35,961 nucleotides of DNA, from contig QFZU02000165.1 of the NCBI GenBank assembly GCA_003260025.2, forward strand, positions 1 to 35,961. The letters are read 5' to 3'. Under the pieces are notes generated by a model that made no database searches, was not told the origin of the DNA, and saw only the letters and a list, made by a program, of their open reading frames with translations. Origin of the DNA: Microbispora triticiradicis. Lineage in GTDB: Bacteria > Actinomycetota > Actinomycetes > Streptosporangiales > Streptosporangiaceae. Below, one piece after another: positions 17,380 through 28,190 of the stretch (within the stretch, counting starts at the first letter, position 1; the number at the start of each line of letters is the position of its first letter). The translations under genes and the position numbers were made by a program.

Positions 17380-17600
17380 GGTCCTCTCGCCGCCCCCACC
17401 GGACACGACCCCGGGGCCCGGGGCGAGGCACGGCCCCGGGCCACGACTCCGGGCCCCGGTCTCGGGCGAGGCCCGCGAGGCGGAGGCCTTGGCCCGAGGC
17501 ATAGCCCCCGGTCTCGGTCTCGGATCGATTCGCGAGACCGGGTCCCGCTCCGGGCCACGACACGCTCCGTGCCACCCAGGGCCGATCGTTCCGGGGCGGC
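17380..17600. other. GC-rich degenerate repeat region
   Basis: Intergenic segment of overlapping CCGGGCC-, GGTCTCGG- and GAGGC-type words, including two copies of CCGGGCCACGAC about 120 bp apart. No coding pattern or clear promoter is visible. It separates the PH-like and DUF5709 genes. Confidence 0.5.
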
Positions 17601-17605
17601 GCGGC

Positions 17606-18163
17606 TCAGGGGCCCTCGTCCTCCACGTGCATCGCCTGCTCCTCGGCGGTGTATCCGCCGAAGTCCGGCCCCACGTCCTCGGCGATCATGTCCTTCTCGG
17701 TGTCCACGCCCATGCCGCCGTCGGGGTCGACGAGCCGCCCGGCCCGGCCCGGCTCGTCGGTGCCGTACCTGCCCGCCTGGTCCGGGTTCACGGTGGCGTA
17801 GCCGTCGGGGTCCTCCGACCCGTACCCGCCGGCCTCGTCCCCGGTCAGCTCCTCGTACTCGTCGTACGGCCGCTCGCCGCCCTCGGCGCCCGTTTCACTG
17901 CCCGCATCAGGGCCGTCATCGGGGCCGAAGCGCACGTCGGTGTCCGGGACCTCGCGGGACAGGCGGAGGTCGAGGGACTCACCCTCACGCATCTCGTTCG
18001 GGGTGGTGCCGTACTCGTCGAGGCCAAGTGGCCGGTCGCCGGGCAGCGGCATCTCCTGCGGGTCGGCCGCCCACTGCTGCTCGGGTGTGCCCTCCTGCAG
18101 GTCCGGAATGCCTTCATCCTCGAACCGCGACCGCGGATCGGGCTGTGGTCTGTTCTCTCTCAT
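17606..18163 (-). CDS. DUF5709 family protein
   Basis: 185-aa, very acidic, probably largely disordered soluble protein. It shows the family pattern: PEQQWAADPQEMPLPGDRPL, then GTTPNEMREGESLDLRLSRE, and a C-terminal EDVGPDFGGYTAEEQAMHV block. A middle insert is rich in Gly, Asp and Tyr. DUF5709 proteins are widespread in actinomycetes and uncharacterised. ATG at 18163 begins the conserved N terminus. The gene lies 73 bp downstream of the YfcE-type gene on the same strand, with a possible terminator between. Confidence 0.85.
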   Translation of the reverse strand: MRENRPQPDPRSRFEDEGIPDLQEGTPEQQWAADPQEMPLPGDRPLGLDEYGTTPNEMREGESLDLRLSREVPDTDVRFGPDDGPDAGSETGAEGGERPYDEYEELTGDEAGGYGSEDPDGYATVNPDQAGRYGTDEPGRAGRLVDPDGGMGVDTEKDMIAEDVGPDFGGYTAEEQAMHVEDEGP

Positions 18164-18212
18164 ACCGGCCCCATGCCCCGCCGTACGGTCCTTAGGCAGG
18201 TCTCCCGGCAGT

Positions 18213-18224
18213 CCGCCCGGGCGG
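18213..18224. terminator. Possible terminator (12-bp palindrome)
   Basis: CCGCCCGGGCGG is a perfect palindrome within a longer imperfect stem, just after the stop of the phosphoesterase gene. It could end that transcript. Weakly supported. Confidence 0.3.
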
Positions 18225-18236
18225 TCCGCCGGTCCG

Positions 18237-18728
18237 TCAGGTGACGGGCACGATCTCGGCCCGCCGCAGCTCGCCCCCGGCGATGTCGAGCAGGCCGATC
18301 GTGCCGTGCGGCTGGCGGCGGCGGTCGGTGGGCGAGCCGGGGTTGAACACCCGCACCCCGTCGCCGGTCAGGTCCATCGGGATGTGGGAGTGGCCGTAGA
18401 CGACGAGATCCGCGCCGGGGAAGCGGCGCCGCATCCGGGCGGTCCGCCCGGTGGCCTGGCCGCTGTCGTGGATCATCCCCACCCGCAGGCCGCCGAGGTC
18501 GAGTTCGAGCGTCTCGGGAGCCCCCCAGGCCGCCACGTCGGGGCCGTCGTTGTTGCCGAGCACCGCGCGTACCGGCGCGTAGGCCGACAGCTCCACCAGC
18601 ACCTCCGCCGTACAGACGTCGCCGGCGTGCAGGATCAGGTCCGCCCCCCGCAGGTGCCGCGCGACGGCGGGCGGGCACGACTTCCAGCGCCGGGGAGCGT
18701 GGGTGTCCGCCAGCACGACGACCTTCAT
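18237..18728 (-). CDS. Calcineurin-like metallophosphoesterase, YfcE/MJ0936 family
   Basis: 163-aa cytoplasmic dimetal phosphodiesterase. The metal ligands are all visible: Asp8/His10 (LADTHAP), Asp37 (HAGDVC), Asn60 (GNNDG), His87 (MIHDSG) and the pair His113/His115 (YGHSHIP). The length matches the family. The natural substrate is unknown; members hydrolyse model diesters or cyclic nucleotides. I start at ATG 18728 where homology begins; the frame is open far upstream but without family similarity. Confidence 0.87.
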   Translation of the reverse strand: MKVVVLADTHAPRRWKSCPPAVARHLRGADLILHAGDVCTAEVLVELSAYAPVRAVLGNNDGPDVAAWGAPETLELDLGGLRVGMIHDSGQATGRTARMRRRFPGADLVVYGHSHIPMDLTGDGVRVFNPGSPTDRRRQPHGTIGLLDIAGGELRRAEIVPVT

Positions 18729-18855
18729 CTCTCCATCTTCACCCGCGAGAAGAGGTGCCAAGCGACGTATTCCGGGAATAGAAAGGCAGGTCCCCGACAA
18801 CCCTCGGCCCGCACCCCCAATGCCGGTTCCCCGCCGGCGCCGTTCGGGAGGACAT

Positions 18856-18996
18856 ATGAGCAGGCAGATCGCCGACGGCTTCCAAGCCCCCACGCTGACC
18901 GAACTGGAGGCGCGCGTGCGCGGGCTGGAAAGCCAGGTCGCCCGCCTCACCCAGCTGGTCAAGGAGCTGTCCGGGCAGAGCGGCGACACCCGCTGA
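18856..18996 (+). CDS. 46-aa coiled-coil peptide
   Basis: Short gene with a textbook GGAGG five nt before the ATG. The product has a leader (MSRQIADGFQAPT) and then a leucine-zipper-like heptad helix with Leu at a/d positions (LTELEARVRGLESQVARL and on to KELSG). It likely dimerises; partner unknown. It is transcribed divergently from the phosphoesterase and ends before a strong hairpin. Coding potential rests on the ribosome site and the heptad pattern. Confidence 0.6.
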   Translation: MSRQIADGFQAPTLTELEARVRGLESQVARLTQLVKELSGQSGDTR

Positions 18997-19043
18997 GCCG
19001 ACGAAGGGCCGCGCGAAGCTCCGCGGAGACCCCGGGAAACGAG

Positions 19044-19076
19044 GCGTCCCCGCCAGGCGGGGCCTGACGGGGACGC
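19044..19076. terminator. Bidirectional hairpin terminator
   Basis: GCGTCCCCG pairs perfectly with CGGGGACGC, with an inner CAGG/CCTG stem and a GGGG loop region. It lies between the convergent 46-aa gene and the gene ending at 19105. Confidence 0.75.
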
Positions 19077-19104
19077 AGGGGTGCGTTGTGCGCCAGACGC
19101 GGTG

Positions 19105-19509
19105 TCACGCGCCGCGTACGGAGGCGGCACTCGCACGGACGCGGTGCTCACGCACCGCCGCACCGCCCTTCGCGCCGCGCACGGCACCGCTCGCGGCGCT
19201 GTTCGCGCCACGAACGGCGCCACTCGTAGCACCACGTTCAGCACCGCGTTCAGCACCACGTTCGGCACCGCTCGCGGCACCACGTGCGGCACCACTCACA
19301 GCGCCGTCCCGCGAGACCGCGCCGCGCGCCGGCTCTCCCGAGCCCTCACCGGCCGGGACGGGCGGCACCCGGCCGTAGTTCTCGCGCCCGGTGCTCGCCG
19401 CCAGCACGCCCAGCGCGACGAGGGTCACGACCGCGATCGTCACCAACGCACCGAGCGCGAGCACCGCCACCGCCGCCAGGGAGACCACGGCTCCCAGCAG
19501 CTCCACCAT
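19105..19509 (-). CDS. Small membrane protein with Ala/Gly/Arg repeat tail
   Basis: 134-aa protein. Residues 1-40 form one or two hydrophobic helices (VELLGAVVSLAAVAVLALG and on). The remaining ~90 residues are a degenerate (S/E)GA(V/E)RGA repeat encoded by GC-rich 12-15-bp repeats. ATG at 19509 has GGAGG eight nt upstream; in-frame codons further upstream lack this. I do not recognise a family. The tail looks like repeat expansion and may not be conserved. Confidence 0.55.
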   Translation of the reverse strand: MVELLGAVVSLAAVAVLALGALVTIAVVTLVALGVLAASTGRENYGRVPPVPAGEGSGEPARGAVSRDGAVSGAARGAASGAERGAERGAERGATSGAVRGANSAASGAVRGAKGGAAVREHRVRASAASVRGA

Positions 19510-19638
19510 TCCGATTCCTCCAGAGGTCGACCCCGATACGGCACTCCAGTGACCGGCGGTCCAATCACCGGCCATGCGGTAGGAGCGGAAAAATTGCCGA
19601 GTATTGGTGCCTTGCCCCGTTTGGAGGGCGCTCATACC

Positions 19639-20592
19639 TTACTGATCGGTCACCGGGGAGCGCCCCATGGGCAGGTTGTCGAGCCTGCGCAGGATGACCC
19701 CCTCTCGTAAGGCCCACGGGCAGATCTCCAGGACCGGCAGCTCGAAGAGGTCCATCGCGGCGTCCGCGACGATCGCCCCGGCGAGCAGCTGCCCGGCCCG
19801 CCCTTCGGACACGCCGGGCAGCTCCGCGCGCCGGGCCGCCGGCATCCCGGCCAGCCGGGCCGTCCACTCCACCAGGTGCTCGTGCGTCAGCGTCCGCCTG
19901 ACGTACGGCCCCTCGGTCGAGGAAGCCGCCCCCGCGATCCGGGCGAGCTGGCGGAACGTCTTGGAAGTCGCGACCGCGTGGTCCGGCCTGCCGTACTTGG
20001 TCACCGTTCCGACGGTCCGGGCGATCTCCGTGCGGACGTGCCGCCGCAGCGTCCGTACCTCCTCGGGGCCGGGCGGGTCGGCGGTGAACCAGTCGCGGGT
20101 GAGCCGTCCCGCGCCGAGCGGGAGCGACACGGCGACGTCCGGCTCCTCGTCGATGCCGGAGGCGATCTCCAGCGAACCGCCCCCGATGTCGGTGACCAGC
20201 AGCCGTCCCGAGGACCAGCCGAACCAGCGGCGCACGGCCAGGAAGGTCAGCCGGGCCTCGTCGTCGCCCGACAGCACCTGGACGTCCACCCTGGTCTCGG
20301 CCTTGATGCGGGCCAGCACGTCCACGCCGTTGACCGCGTCGCGCACGGCGGAGGTGGCGAAGGCCACGAGGTCCTCCACGCCCTTGTCCTCCGCGATGCG
20401 GGCGGCCTCCCGCACGAAGGCCCGCAGCCTCGCGGCCCCCTCCTCACCGAGCCTGTTCCCGTCGACGAGGTGCTCGGCCAGGCGCAGCTCCTCCTTGTGC
20501 GAGAAGGCGGGCAGTGGCCTTGCTCCCTGGTGCGCGTCCATGACCAGCAGGTGCACCGTGTTGGAACCGACGTCCAGGACTCCGAGTCGCAT
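19639..20592 (-). CDS. Ppx/GppA family phosphatase (exopolyphosphatase-like)
   Basis: 317-aa ASKHA-fold enzyme hydrolysing terminal phosphate from polyphosphate and/or pppGpp. Visible motifs: phosphate-1 loop [12 protein letters not shown] (6-17), [11 protein letters not shown] signature (79-89), catalytic Glu112 (GDDEARL) and phosphate-2 loop DIGGGS (135-140). It is the short Ppx form common in actinobacteria, without the C-terminal HD-like extension of E. coli Ppx. ATG at 20592 fits the family N terminus; the longer open frame upstream is intergenic. Divergent from recQ across 273 bp. Confidence 0.88.
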   Translation of the reverse strand: MRLGVLDVGSNTVHLLVMDAHQGARPLPAFSHKEELRLAEHLVDGNRLGEEGAARLRAFVREAARIAEDKGVEDLVAFATSAVRDAVNGVDVLARIKAETRVDVQVLSGDDEARLTFLAVRRWFGWSSGRLLVTDIGGGSLEIASGIDEEPDVAVSLPLGAGRLTRDWFTADPPGPEEVRTLRRHVRTEIARTVGTVTKYGRPDHAVATSKTFRQLARIAGAASSTEGPYVRRTLTHEHLVEWTARLAGMPAARRAELPGVSEGRAGQLLAGAIVADAAMDLFELPVLEICPWALREGVILRRLDNLPMGRSPVTDQ

Positions 20593-20822
20593 GCCCCGAC
20601 CGTACAGCCTGCTCCCGGCCGCGCCCGCGCACGGCTGATCATTCGGCGGCGACACCGGCGGCACCTTTCCGATCACTCCGACCGCACCGCGTCGTGCGCG
20701 CCGGCCGTGCGCTCCGGCGGGAGGTGACAGAGGGGCGGCCCGGCCTCCTCCCCACCCGCGGCGCGCCCGCCGTGAGCGGCGTGGGCCATTCCGGTTCGAC
20801 CCATGTGCGGCGGGTAGTGGCA

Positions 20823-20852
20823 CGCCGATCGGGCGACGGAGCCCGATCGGCG
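20823..20852. promoter_or_regulatory. Perfect 12-bp hairpin in the recQ leader
   Basis: CGCCGATCGGGC, a GACGGA loop, and GCCCGATCGGCG form a perfect 12-bp stem ending 13 nt before the recQ ATG. Its 3' arm touches the ribosome site (GAGGGAG). It could be a dyad operator or an RNA structure limiting translation or transcription. Between it and the Ppx gene (20593-20822) I see no gene. Confidence 0.55.
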
Positions 20853-20865
20853 AGGGAGCGGCGGC

Positions 20866-22614
20866 ATGAGCGTCAGGCAGCGGTACGGCGGCCTGTCCGG
20901 CGGCAGGCCCGGTGACCGGCTCGGCGGGACGTCGGGCGGCTGGTCGAGGGACTGGTCCGGCGGCTGGGCCAGGGGGTGGGCGGGCGGCCGGTTCGGCCGC
21001 CGCTTCGGGCGCAGGGGCAGGCGGCTGCGCGCCACGGCGAGAGAGGCGTTCGGCTGGGAACAGCTGCGCCCGGGACAGCAGGAGGCGATGGAGCACCTGC
21101 TCGCCGGGCGGGACGTGCTGCTCGTTATGCCGACCGGCGGCGGCAAGTCCGCCGTCTACCAGGTGCCCGGCCTGCTGCTCGACGGCCCGACGATCGTCGT
21201 CTCACCGCTCATCGCCCTGCAGCGCGACCAGGTCATGAGCCTGCTCAAGGCGGGGGCCGCAGGCGCGGTGGCGGTCAACTCGGCCGGCTCCGTGGAGGCG
21301 GGCCTCGACCAGGTCACCGCCGGGAACGCCGAGTACGTGTTCCTGTCGCCCGAGCAGCTCGCCAAGCCCGAGGTGGTGGAGCGCCTGGCCGCGGCCCGGC
21401 CCTCGCTGATCGCGGTGGACGAGGCGCACTGCGTCTCCTCCTGGGGGCACGACTTCCGGCCGGAGTACCTGCGCCTGGCCAAGGTCATCGAGCGTCTGGG
21501 TCACCCTCCGGTCATCGCGATGACGGCCACCGCCGCGCCCACGGTCCGCGAGGAGATCGTCGAGTCGCTGGGCCTGACCGGGGCGCAGCAGATCGTCCGG
21601 GGTTTCGACCGCCCGAATCTCCATCTGGAGGTGCGGCGGTTCGTCGGCGAGGACGACAAGCGCACCGCCCTGGCCGACCACGCCGCCGGGCTGGAGGGGG
21701 TCGGGCTGGTCTACGTGGCGACGCGGCGGCAGGCCGAGGAGTACGCCGACCTGCTGAAGGAGCGGGGCCGCCGGGCCGAGGCCTACCACGCGGGGATGAA
21801 GACCACCGAACGCCGAAGCATCCACGAGCGGTTCCAGGACGACGACCTGGACACCGTCGTGGCGACGTCGGCGTTCGGGATGGGGATCGACAAGCCCGAC
21901 GTGCGTTACGTGCTGCACGCGGCGCCGCCCGAGTCGATCGACTCCTACTACCAGGAGATCGGGCGGGCCGGGCGGGACGGCAACCCGGCCGAGGTCGTGC
22001 TGTTCTACCGGCCGGAGGACCTCGGGTTGCGCAAGTTCTTCGCGGGCGGCCGGGCGGACGGCGACCTGATCCGGCGCGTCGCGACGCTGGTCCGCGAGCA
22101 CGGCGGCGAGGTGGACGCCGCGGAGCTGCGCGAGCTGCTCGGCGTGGGAGCCGCCAAGCTCACCTCGCAGGTCAACCTGCTGGAGCGGACCGGCGCGGTC
22201 GAGGTCGCCCACGGCGGCGCGCTGCGGTACGTCCCCGGCGGCCCGCCGCCGGACGAGGCCGCCGCCCGCGCGGTGGAGCTCGACGACCTCAGGCACCGGA
22301 TGGAGGACTCCCGGCTGGAGATGATGCGCGGCTACGCCGAGACGACCGGATGCCGCCGCCGTTTCCTGCTGGAGTACTTCGGCGAGCCGTACGAGCGGGC
22401 GTGCGGCGACTGCGACACCTGCCGGTCCGGGACGGTGGCCGCGCCGGCGGCCGGCGACGGCCCGTTCCCCATGCACGCGAACGTCCGGCACGCCGAATGG
22501 GGACACGGCATCGTGATGAGCCGGGAGCAGGACCGGATCACGGTGCTGTTCGACTCGGTGGGCTACAAGACGCTGGCGCTCGGGGTCGTCGACGAGCTGC
22601 TCGAAGTGGTCTGA
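20866..22614 (+). CDS. recQ: RecQ-family ATP-dependent DNA helicase
   Basis: 582-aa 3'-5' DNA helicase for recombination and fork repair. After a 55-residue Gly/Trp/Arg-rich N-terminal repeat come the Q-like motif ([13 protein letters not shown], 62-74), Walker A PTGGGKS (89-95), DEAH (185-188) with the RecQ aromatic loop [19 protein letters not shown] (motif III), and motif [12 protein letters not shown] (363-372). The RQC zinc site is Cys496, 513, 516 and 519. There is no HRDC domain; instead ~50 residues ([21 protein letters not shown]) form a small beta domain. ATG at 20866 follows GAGGGAG and encodes the odd N-terminal repeat; an internal start near residue 55 is possible. Confidence 0.92.
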   Translation: MSVRQRYGGLSGGRPGDRLGGTSGGWSRDWSGGWARGWAGGRFGRRFGRRGRRLRATAREAFGWEQLRPGQQEAMEHLLAGRDVLLVMPTGGGKSAVYQVPGLLLDGPTIVVSPLIALQRDQVMSLLKAGAAGAVAVNSAGSVEAGLDQVTAGNAEYVFLSPEQLAKPEVVERLAAARPSLIAVDEAHCVSSWGHDFRPEYLRLAKVIERLGHPPVIAMTATAAPTVREEIVESLGLTGAQQIVRGFDRPNLHLEVRRFVGEDDKRTALADHAAGLEGVGLVYVATRRQAEEYADLLKERGRRAEAYHAGMKTTERRSIHERFQDDDLDTVVATSAFGMGIDKPDVRYVLHAAPPESIDSYYQEIGRAGRDGNPAEVVLFYRPEDLGLRKFFAGGRADGDLIRRVATLVREHGGEVDAAELRELLGVGAAKLTSQVNLLERTGAVEVAHGGALRYVPGGPPPDEAAARAVELDDLRHRMEDSRLEMMRGYAETTGCRRRFLLEYFGEPYERACGDCDTCRSGTVAAPAAGDGPFPMHANVRHAEWGHGIVMSREQDRITVLFDSVGYKTLALGVVDELLEVV

Positions 22615-22743
22615 TCCGCCCCCGGCCCGGCAGCGCACGGCAGGGCACGGTGCCGCACGGTGCAAACATTACTCCCCGTGTCCACACCGCCACTTGCGGT
22701 GGTTTCGCCGCCTGCCGAGACTCGAAGACGGAGGCAGTGGGGG

Positions 22744-23007
22744 GTGGTACCGGTGCGGGAGACGATCGGCTCCGGCGAGACGTGGCCGTTCAGGTGCCTG
22801 CGCTGCCTGCTGGTCTGGGAGGTGGAGTACGTCGTCCGCCGCACCGGCGACGAGCACGGCGGCGAGCACGGGGACGAGCACGGGGACGACGTCGTGGTGT
22901 GGACCCGGGAGGGCGTCGCCGTCCAGCCGCCCTGGTCCGGGACGACCTGCCCCGGGTGCGGATGCGGCACCGTGACCACCTTTCCCACCGGCTACCTGAC
23001 CCGCTGA
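22744..23007 (+). CDS. Small zinc-ribbon protein with DEHG repeat
   Basis: 87-aa soluble protein. Two Cys pairs (Cys18-x2-Cys21 and CPGCGC at 69-74) make a likely zinc ribbon. Between them is an acidic/His stretch with three (D/G)EHG units (36-47), encoded by 12-bp repeats, which could also bind metal. GTG at 22744 has GGAGG nine nt upstream; the frame opens earlier at 22660 without a good site. No known family name. It is probably separate from recQ (130-bp gap). Confidence 0.65.
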   Translation: MVPVRETIGSGETWPFRCLRCLLVWEVEYVVRRTGDEHGGEHGDEHGDDVVVWTREGVAVQPPWSGTTCPGCGCGTVTTFPTGYLTR

Positions 23008-23030
23008 GAGCGCCGTACGGCGGCGTCTCT
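23006..23030. terminator. Bidirectional hairpin terminator
   Basis: GAGA-g-CGCCG pairs with CGGCG-TCTC across a short loop (one bulged G). It lies exactly at the convergent stops of the zinc-ribbon and APC genes. Confidence 0.5.
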
Positions 23031-24954
23031 AGCCGACGTGGACCTGGGGGCGGCGGGAGAGGTCGGGCTCGGCCTTGCGGATGACCTCCCGGGTGAGCGG
23101 CGGCACGTCCCCGCCGCCGAAGATCAGATAGCGCAGCAGGGCGCCGACGGGGTTGCCCTCCGCCCAGTGGAAGTACACGTGCGGCCGCTTGCCGGTCAGG
23201 TCCCGCAGGTGGAACAGGACCGCGGCGATCGTGTTGGCCACGGCGGGGCTCTCCACCTTGAGCACCTGGTAGCCGTGCCGCTCCTCCCCCGCGACGCGCA
23301 GCTCCGACTCGAACTCCGAGGCGTCGCTGAGCGTGACCTCCAGGAAGATCATGCACTCGTCTTCGGGCAGGTGGTGATACTCGCGCGTCTCCCGGTCCTT
23401 GTCCTCGTACTCGGCCGGGTCGCGGGCGTCCGGCTCGTTGGCGATCAGCCGCAGCTCCCCGCCGACGCCCAGCACGAACTTCCTCGCCGTCTCGTCGAGC
23501 TCGACCCGGGTGGCGCGCAGCTCGGTCGACCGGGTGGCCCGCGAGATCAACGACGTCGCGACGATCGCGACGACGAACAGCAGGGCGATCTTCAGTCCGT
23601 CCGGCCGCTCCCTGATGTTCTCCACGGTCGCGTAGCCCAGGACGAGCGAGATCAGGCCGTAGGCGGCCGCGGCGACCGGACGGCTCTCCCGGTAGGCGGT
23701 GATGGTCACGGCCGCCGCGGCCGAGAGGATCAGCGCCAGCACCCCGGTCGCGTACGCGCCGCCCTGGGCCTCCACCTGGGCGCCGAACAGGAGCGTGATG
23801 CCGAACGCGACAGCGGTGAACACCAGCACCAGGGGCCGTACGGCACGGGCCCAGTCGGGCGCCATGCCGTATCTGGGCAGGTAGCGGGGGACGATGTTGA
23901 GCAGCCCGGTGAGCGCCGACGCGCCCGCGAACCACAGGATCGCGATCGTGCTGAGGTCGTAGGCCGTGCCGAACCAGTCGCCCAGGAGACGATGGGCCAG
24001 GTAGGCGAGCGCACGCCCGCCGGCCTTGCCGCCCTCCCGGAACTCGGCGGCCGGGATGAGGACGGTGGTCGCGACGCTGCTGGCGAGCAGGAACACGCTC
24101 ATGACCAGCGCGGCGGTCGTCAGCAGGCGGCGGGCGCCGGCGATCCGCTGCCGCAGGTCGCCGTCGATCTGCGGCATCACCGCGACGCCGGTCTCGAACC
24201 CCGACAGGCCGAGGGCCAGCTTCGGCAGCACGAGCAGCGACATGCCGACCATCGCGAGCGGGCCCGCGTGCTCGGCCGTCAGCGCGCCGTGCCAGTCTGC
24301 CACCAGGTCCGGGTGGGTGACCACCTCGCGCAGCGCGACCGCCACGACCACCGTGTTCAGCACGAGATACGCCCCCACGAGGACCACCGCCAGCCCGATG
24401 GCCTCACTGAAGCCACGCAGGAAGATCCCGCCGAGAATGGCGATCAGCACCAGCGTGATGACGACCCGCTGCCCGGCGAGGGCCTTGGGAAAGAACGGGT
24501 TCTCGATCAGGTGCGCGGTCGCGTCCGACGCCGACAGCGTGATGGTGAACACGAACGCGGTGGCGACGAAGCCCAGCAGCACGAGCACGAGGAGCTTGCC
24601 CCACCACCTCGGCAGCAGCCGCTCCAGCATCGCGATGGACCCCATGCCGTGCGGGCTGTGCTCGGCGACCGCACGGTAGGTGGGCAGGGCGCCGAACAGG
24701 GTGAGTGCCACCAGCAACGCCGTCGCGATCGGCGACAGCGCCCCCGCCGCCAGGGCGGCGATGCCCGGCTGATAGCCGAGCGTGGAGAAGTAGTCGACCC
24801 CGGTGAGGCACATCACCTGCCACCACGGGTGGCGGCTGCCCGGCTGCCCGGCATGGGAGCCCGCCGTCCCCTGGTCGTGCTGAAGGCCCTCCAGTAACCA
24901 GGCGCGGAGCGGCCCGCTCCCGCCCTCCGTCTCCTGCCGCGCGGACGTCGCCAC
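23029..24954 (-). CDS. APC-superfamily amino acid permease with cytoplasmic C-terminal domain
   Basis: 641-aa integral membrane transporter. The first helix region reads [29 protein letters not shown], the unwound-helix signature of this APC subfamily, followed by about ten more hydrophobic segments up to residue ~470. The last ~170 residues are soluble ([15 protein letters not shown]..., then a mixed alpha/beta domain ending RRPQVHVG) and may be regulatory. Such proteins are usually annotated only as amino acid transporters; the substrate is unknown and K+ transport (KUP-like fold) cannot be excluded. GTG start with AAGGTGAG six nt upstream. Divergent from tex. Confidence 0.82.
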   Translation of the reverse strand: MATSARQETEGGSGPLRAWLLEGLQHDQGTAGSHAGQPGSRHPWWQVMCLTGVDYFSTLGYQPGIAALAAGALSPIATALLVALTLFGALPTYRAVAEHSPHGMGSIAMLERLLPRWWGKLLVLVLLGFVATAFVFTITLSASDATAHLIENPFFPKALAGQRVVITLVLIAILGGIFLRGFSEAIGLAVVLVGAYLVLNTVVVAVALREVVTHPDLVADWHGALTAEHAGPLAMVGMSLLVLPKLALGLSGFETGVAVMPQIDGDLRQRIAGARRLLTTAALVMSVFLLASSVATTVLIPAAEFREGGKAGGRALAYLAHRLLGDWFGTAYDLSTIAILWFAGASALTGLLNIVPRYLPRYGMAPDWARAVRPLVLVFTAVAFGITLLFGAQVEAQGGAYATGVLALILSAAAAVTITAYRESRPVAAAAYGLISLVLGYATVENIRERPDGLKIALLFVVAIVATSLISRATRSTELRATRVELDETARKFVLGVGGELRLIANEPDARDPAEYEDKDRETREYHHLPEDECMIFLEVTLSDASEFESELRVAGEERHGYQVLKVESPAVANTIAAVLFHLRDLTGKRPHVYFHWAEGNPVGALLRYLIFGGGDVPPLTREVIRKAEPDLSRRPQVHVG

Positions 24955-25036
24955 TCCGGCTCACCTTCTCGTCGGCCCCCGGGATTCGGGAGCGGCGGGA
25001 CAGACGATAGCGAGGCCCGTGCGCGTCCGCGCGGAG

Positions 25037-25085
25037 TTGTCCACAGCGGCGGCCGGCCCGGACGCCGCTGTGCCGGTCGTCCACA
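25037..25085 (+). promoter_or_regulatory. Two DnaA-box-like 9-mers flanking a hairpin, upstream of tex
   Basis: TTGTCCACA (25037-25045) equals the high-GC actinobacterial DnaA-box consensus. TCGTCCACA (25077-25085) differs by one base, in the same orientation 40 bp away. Between and overlapping them, CACAGCGGCG (25042-25051) pairs perfectly with CGCCGCTGTG (25063-25072). The segment lies directly before the tex ribosome site. DnaA regulation is possible but untested. Confidence 0.4.
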
Positions 25086-25097
25086 GGAGGACCGAGA

Positions 25098-27583
<2,486 letters not shown>

Positions 27584-27587
<4 letters not shown>

Positions 27588-27775
27588 CGAGGGCATCCCC
27601 GCCCACGAGCGGCGCATTCATTGACCAGCGCCGCTCTCACTGACGACGGGTCTCCCACTCCTGAGCGGCGCTGTCACTGACCGGCGCCGCTCCCGCTGAC
27701 GAGGGCACTCCGCCTCACGAGCGGCGCCCCTACTGACGAACGCCGTTCGCGCTGAGAGCGGCAGGCCGCTCTCAG
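27584..27775. repeat. 56-bp tandem repeat array overlapping the tex stop
   Basis: CTGACGA(G/C)GG-type unit starts occur at 27584, 27640 and 27696, and a diverged CTGAGAGCGG at 27752, exactly 56 bp apart. Units one and two each hold a GAGCGGCGC...GCGCCGCTC inverted repeat. The tex TGA is part of the first unit's CTGACGAG. Confidence 0.88.
27752..27775. terminator. Hairpin terminator after tex
   Basis: CTGAGAGCGG-CAGG-CCGCTCTCAG is a perfect 10-bp stem with a 4-nt loop at the end of the repeat array. It suits tex (plus strand) and, being symmetric, the hut-side transcript. Confidence 0.6.
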
Positions 27776-28119
27776 CAGCGGCGGCGCCCTGCCGACGAAC
27801 GGCTGCCGCACCTCCGCTGCCCGTCCGGCCCCACACACGGGAGCCTCCCCCTTCCCCGCTCGCCACTTGTGGTGGTGCGGGAGGAGGTGACGAGGGTTCG
27901 GCGTCGCGCCGGCGGCGGGGGTGCCATCGTCCAGGCTCCCGGCGGTCCGCGCCGTCGAACACCACCGCGGCTCCCGCCGCCTCAGCCGCTCCGCGCGTTC
28001 GGCGCAGTCCGCGAACAACGACACCATCTCCTCGGCGGAGGCGCTGTCGGGCGTCAACGGTGGCGGGGGGTGCCGTCGGCCGGGCTCCCGGCGGTCCGCG
28101 CGGGAGACACCAGCGGGGG
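27776..28119. other. Intergenic stretch with repeat fragments and possible gene debris
   Basis: No intact gene seen. A 19-bp core GGCTCCCGGCGGTCCGCGC occurs at 27934 and again inside the 66-bp repeat at 28083 and 28149. On the minus strand a short peptide-like stretch (SASAEEMVSLFADCAERAE, around 28000-28050) has coding character but no partner sequence and could be debris. Confidence 0.4.
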
Positions 28120-28190
28120 TCAACGGCCGCGGGGGGCACCGTCGGCCGGGCTCCCGGCGGTCCGCGCGGGAGACACCGCCGGGGTCGGCG
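28053..28190. repeat. 66-bp tandem repeat, ~2.1 copies, containing the amidase stop
   Basis: GTCAACGG-led units start at 28053 and 28119 and are nearly identical through GGGAGACACC; a partial third unit follows to about 28190. 66 bp keeps frame. The TGA of the M20 amidase (28120-28122) and its last ~20 codons lie in the second unit. Confidence 0.85.

Noticed and set aside
17380-17600. Coding extension of the PH-like gene to 17558
   Set aside because: The extension is repetitive GC-rich sequence giving an Arg/Pro/Gly peptide; homology begins at 17357.
20593-20865. LexA (SOS) box upstream of recQ
   Set aside because: No GAAC-N4-GTTC-type palindrome found; only the 12-bp hairpin is present.
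25037-25085. Replication origin
   Set aside because: Only two DnaA-like boxes, and no dnaA, dnaN, or box cluster nearby.
27674-28123. 149-codon minus-strand frame downstream of the amidase
   Set aside because: Mostly repeat-derived, with no ribosome site or recognisable domain; a short debris-like segment only.
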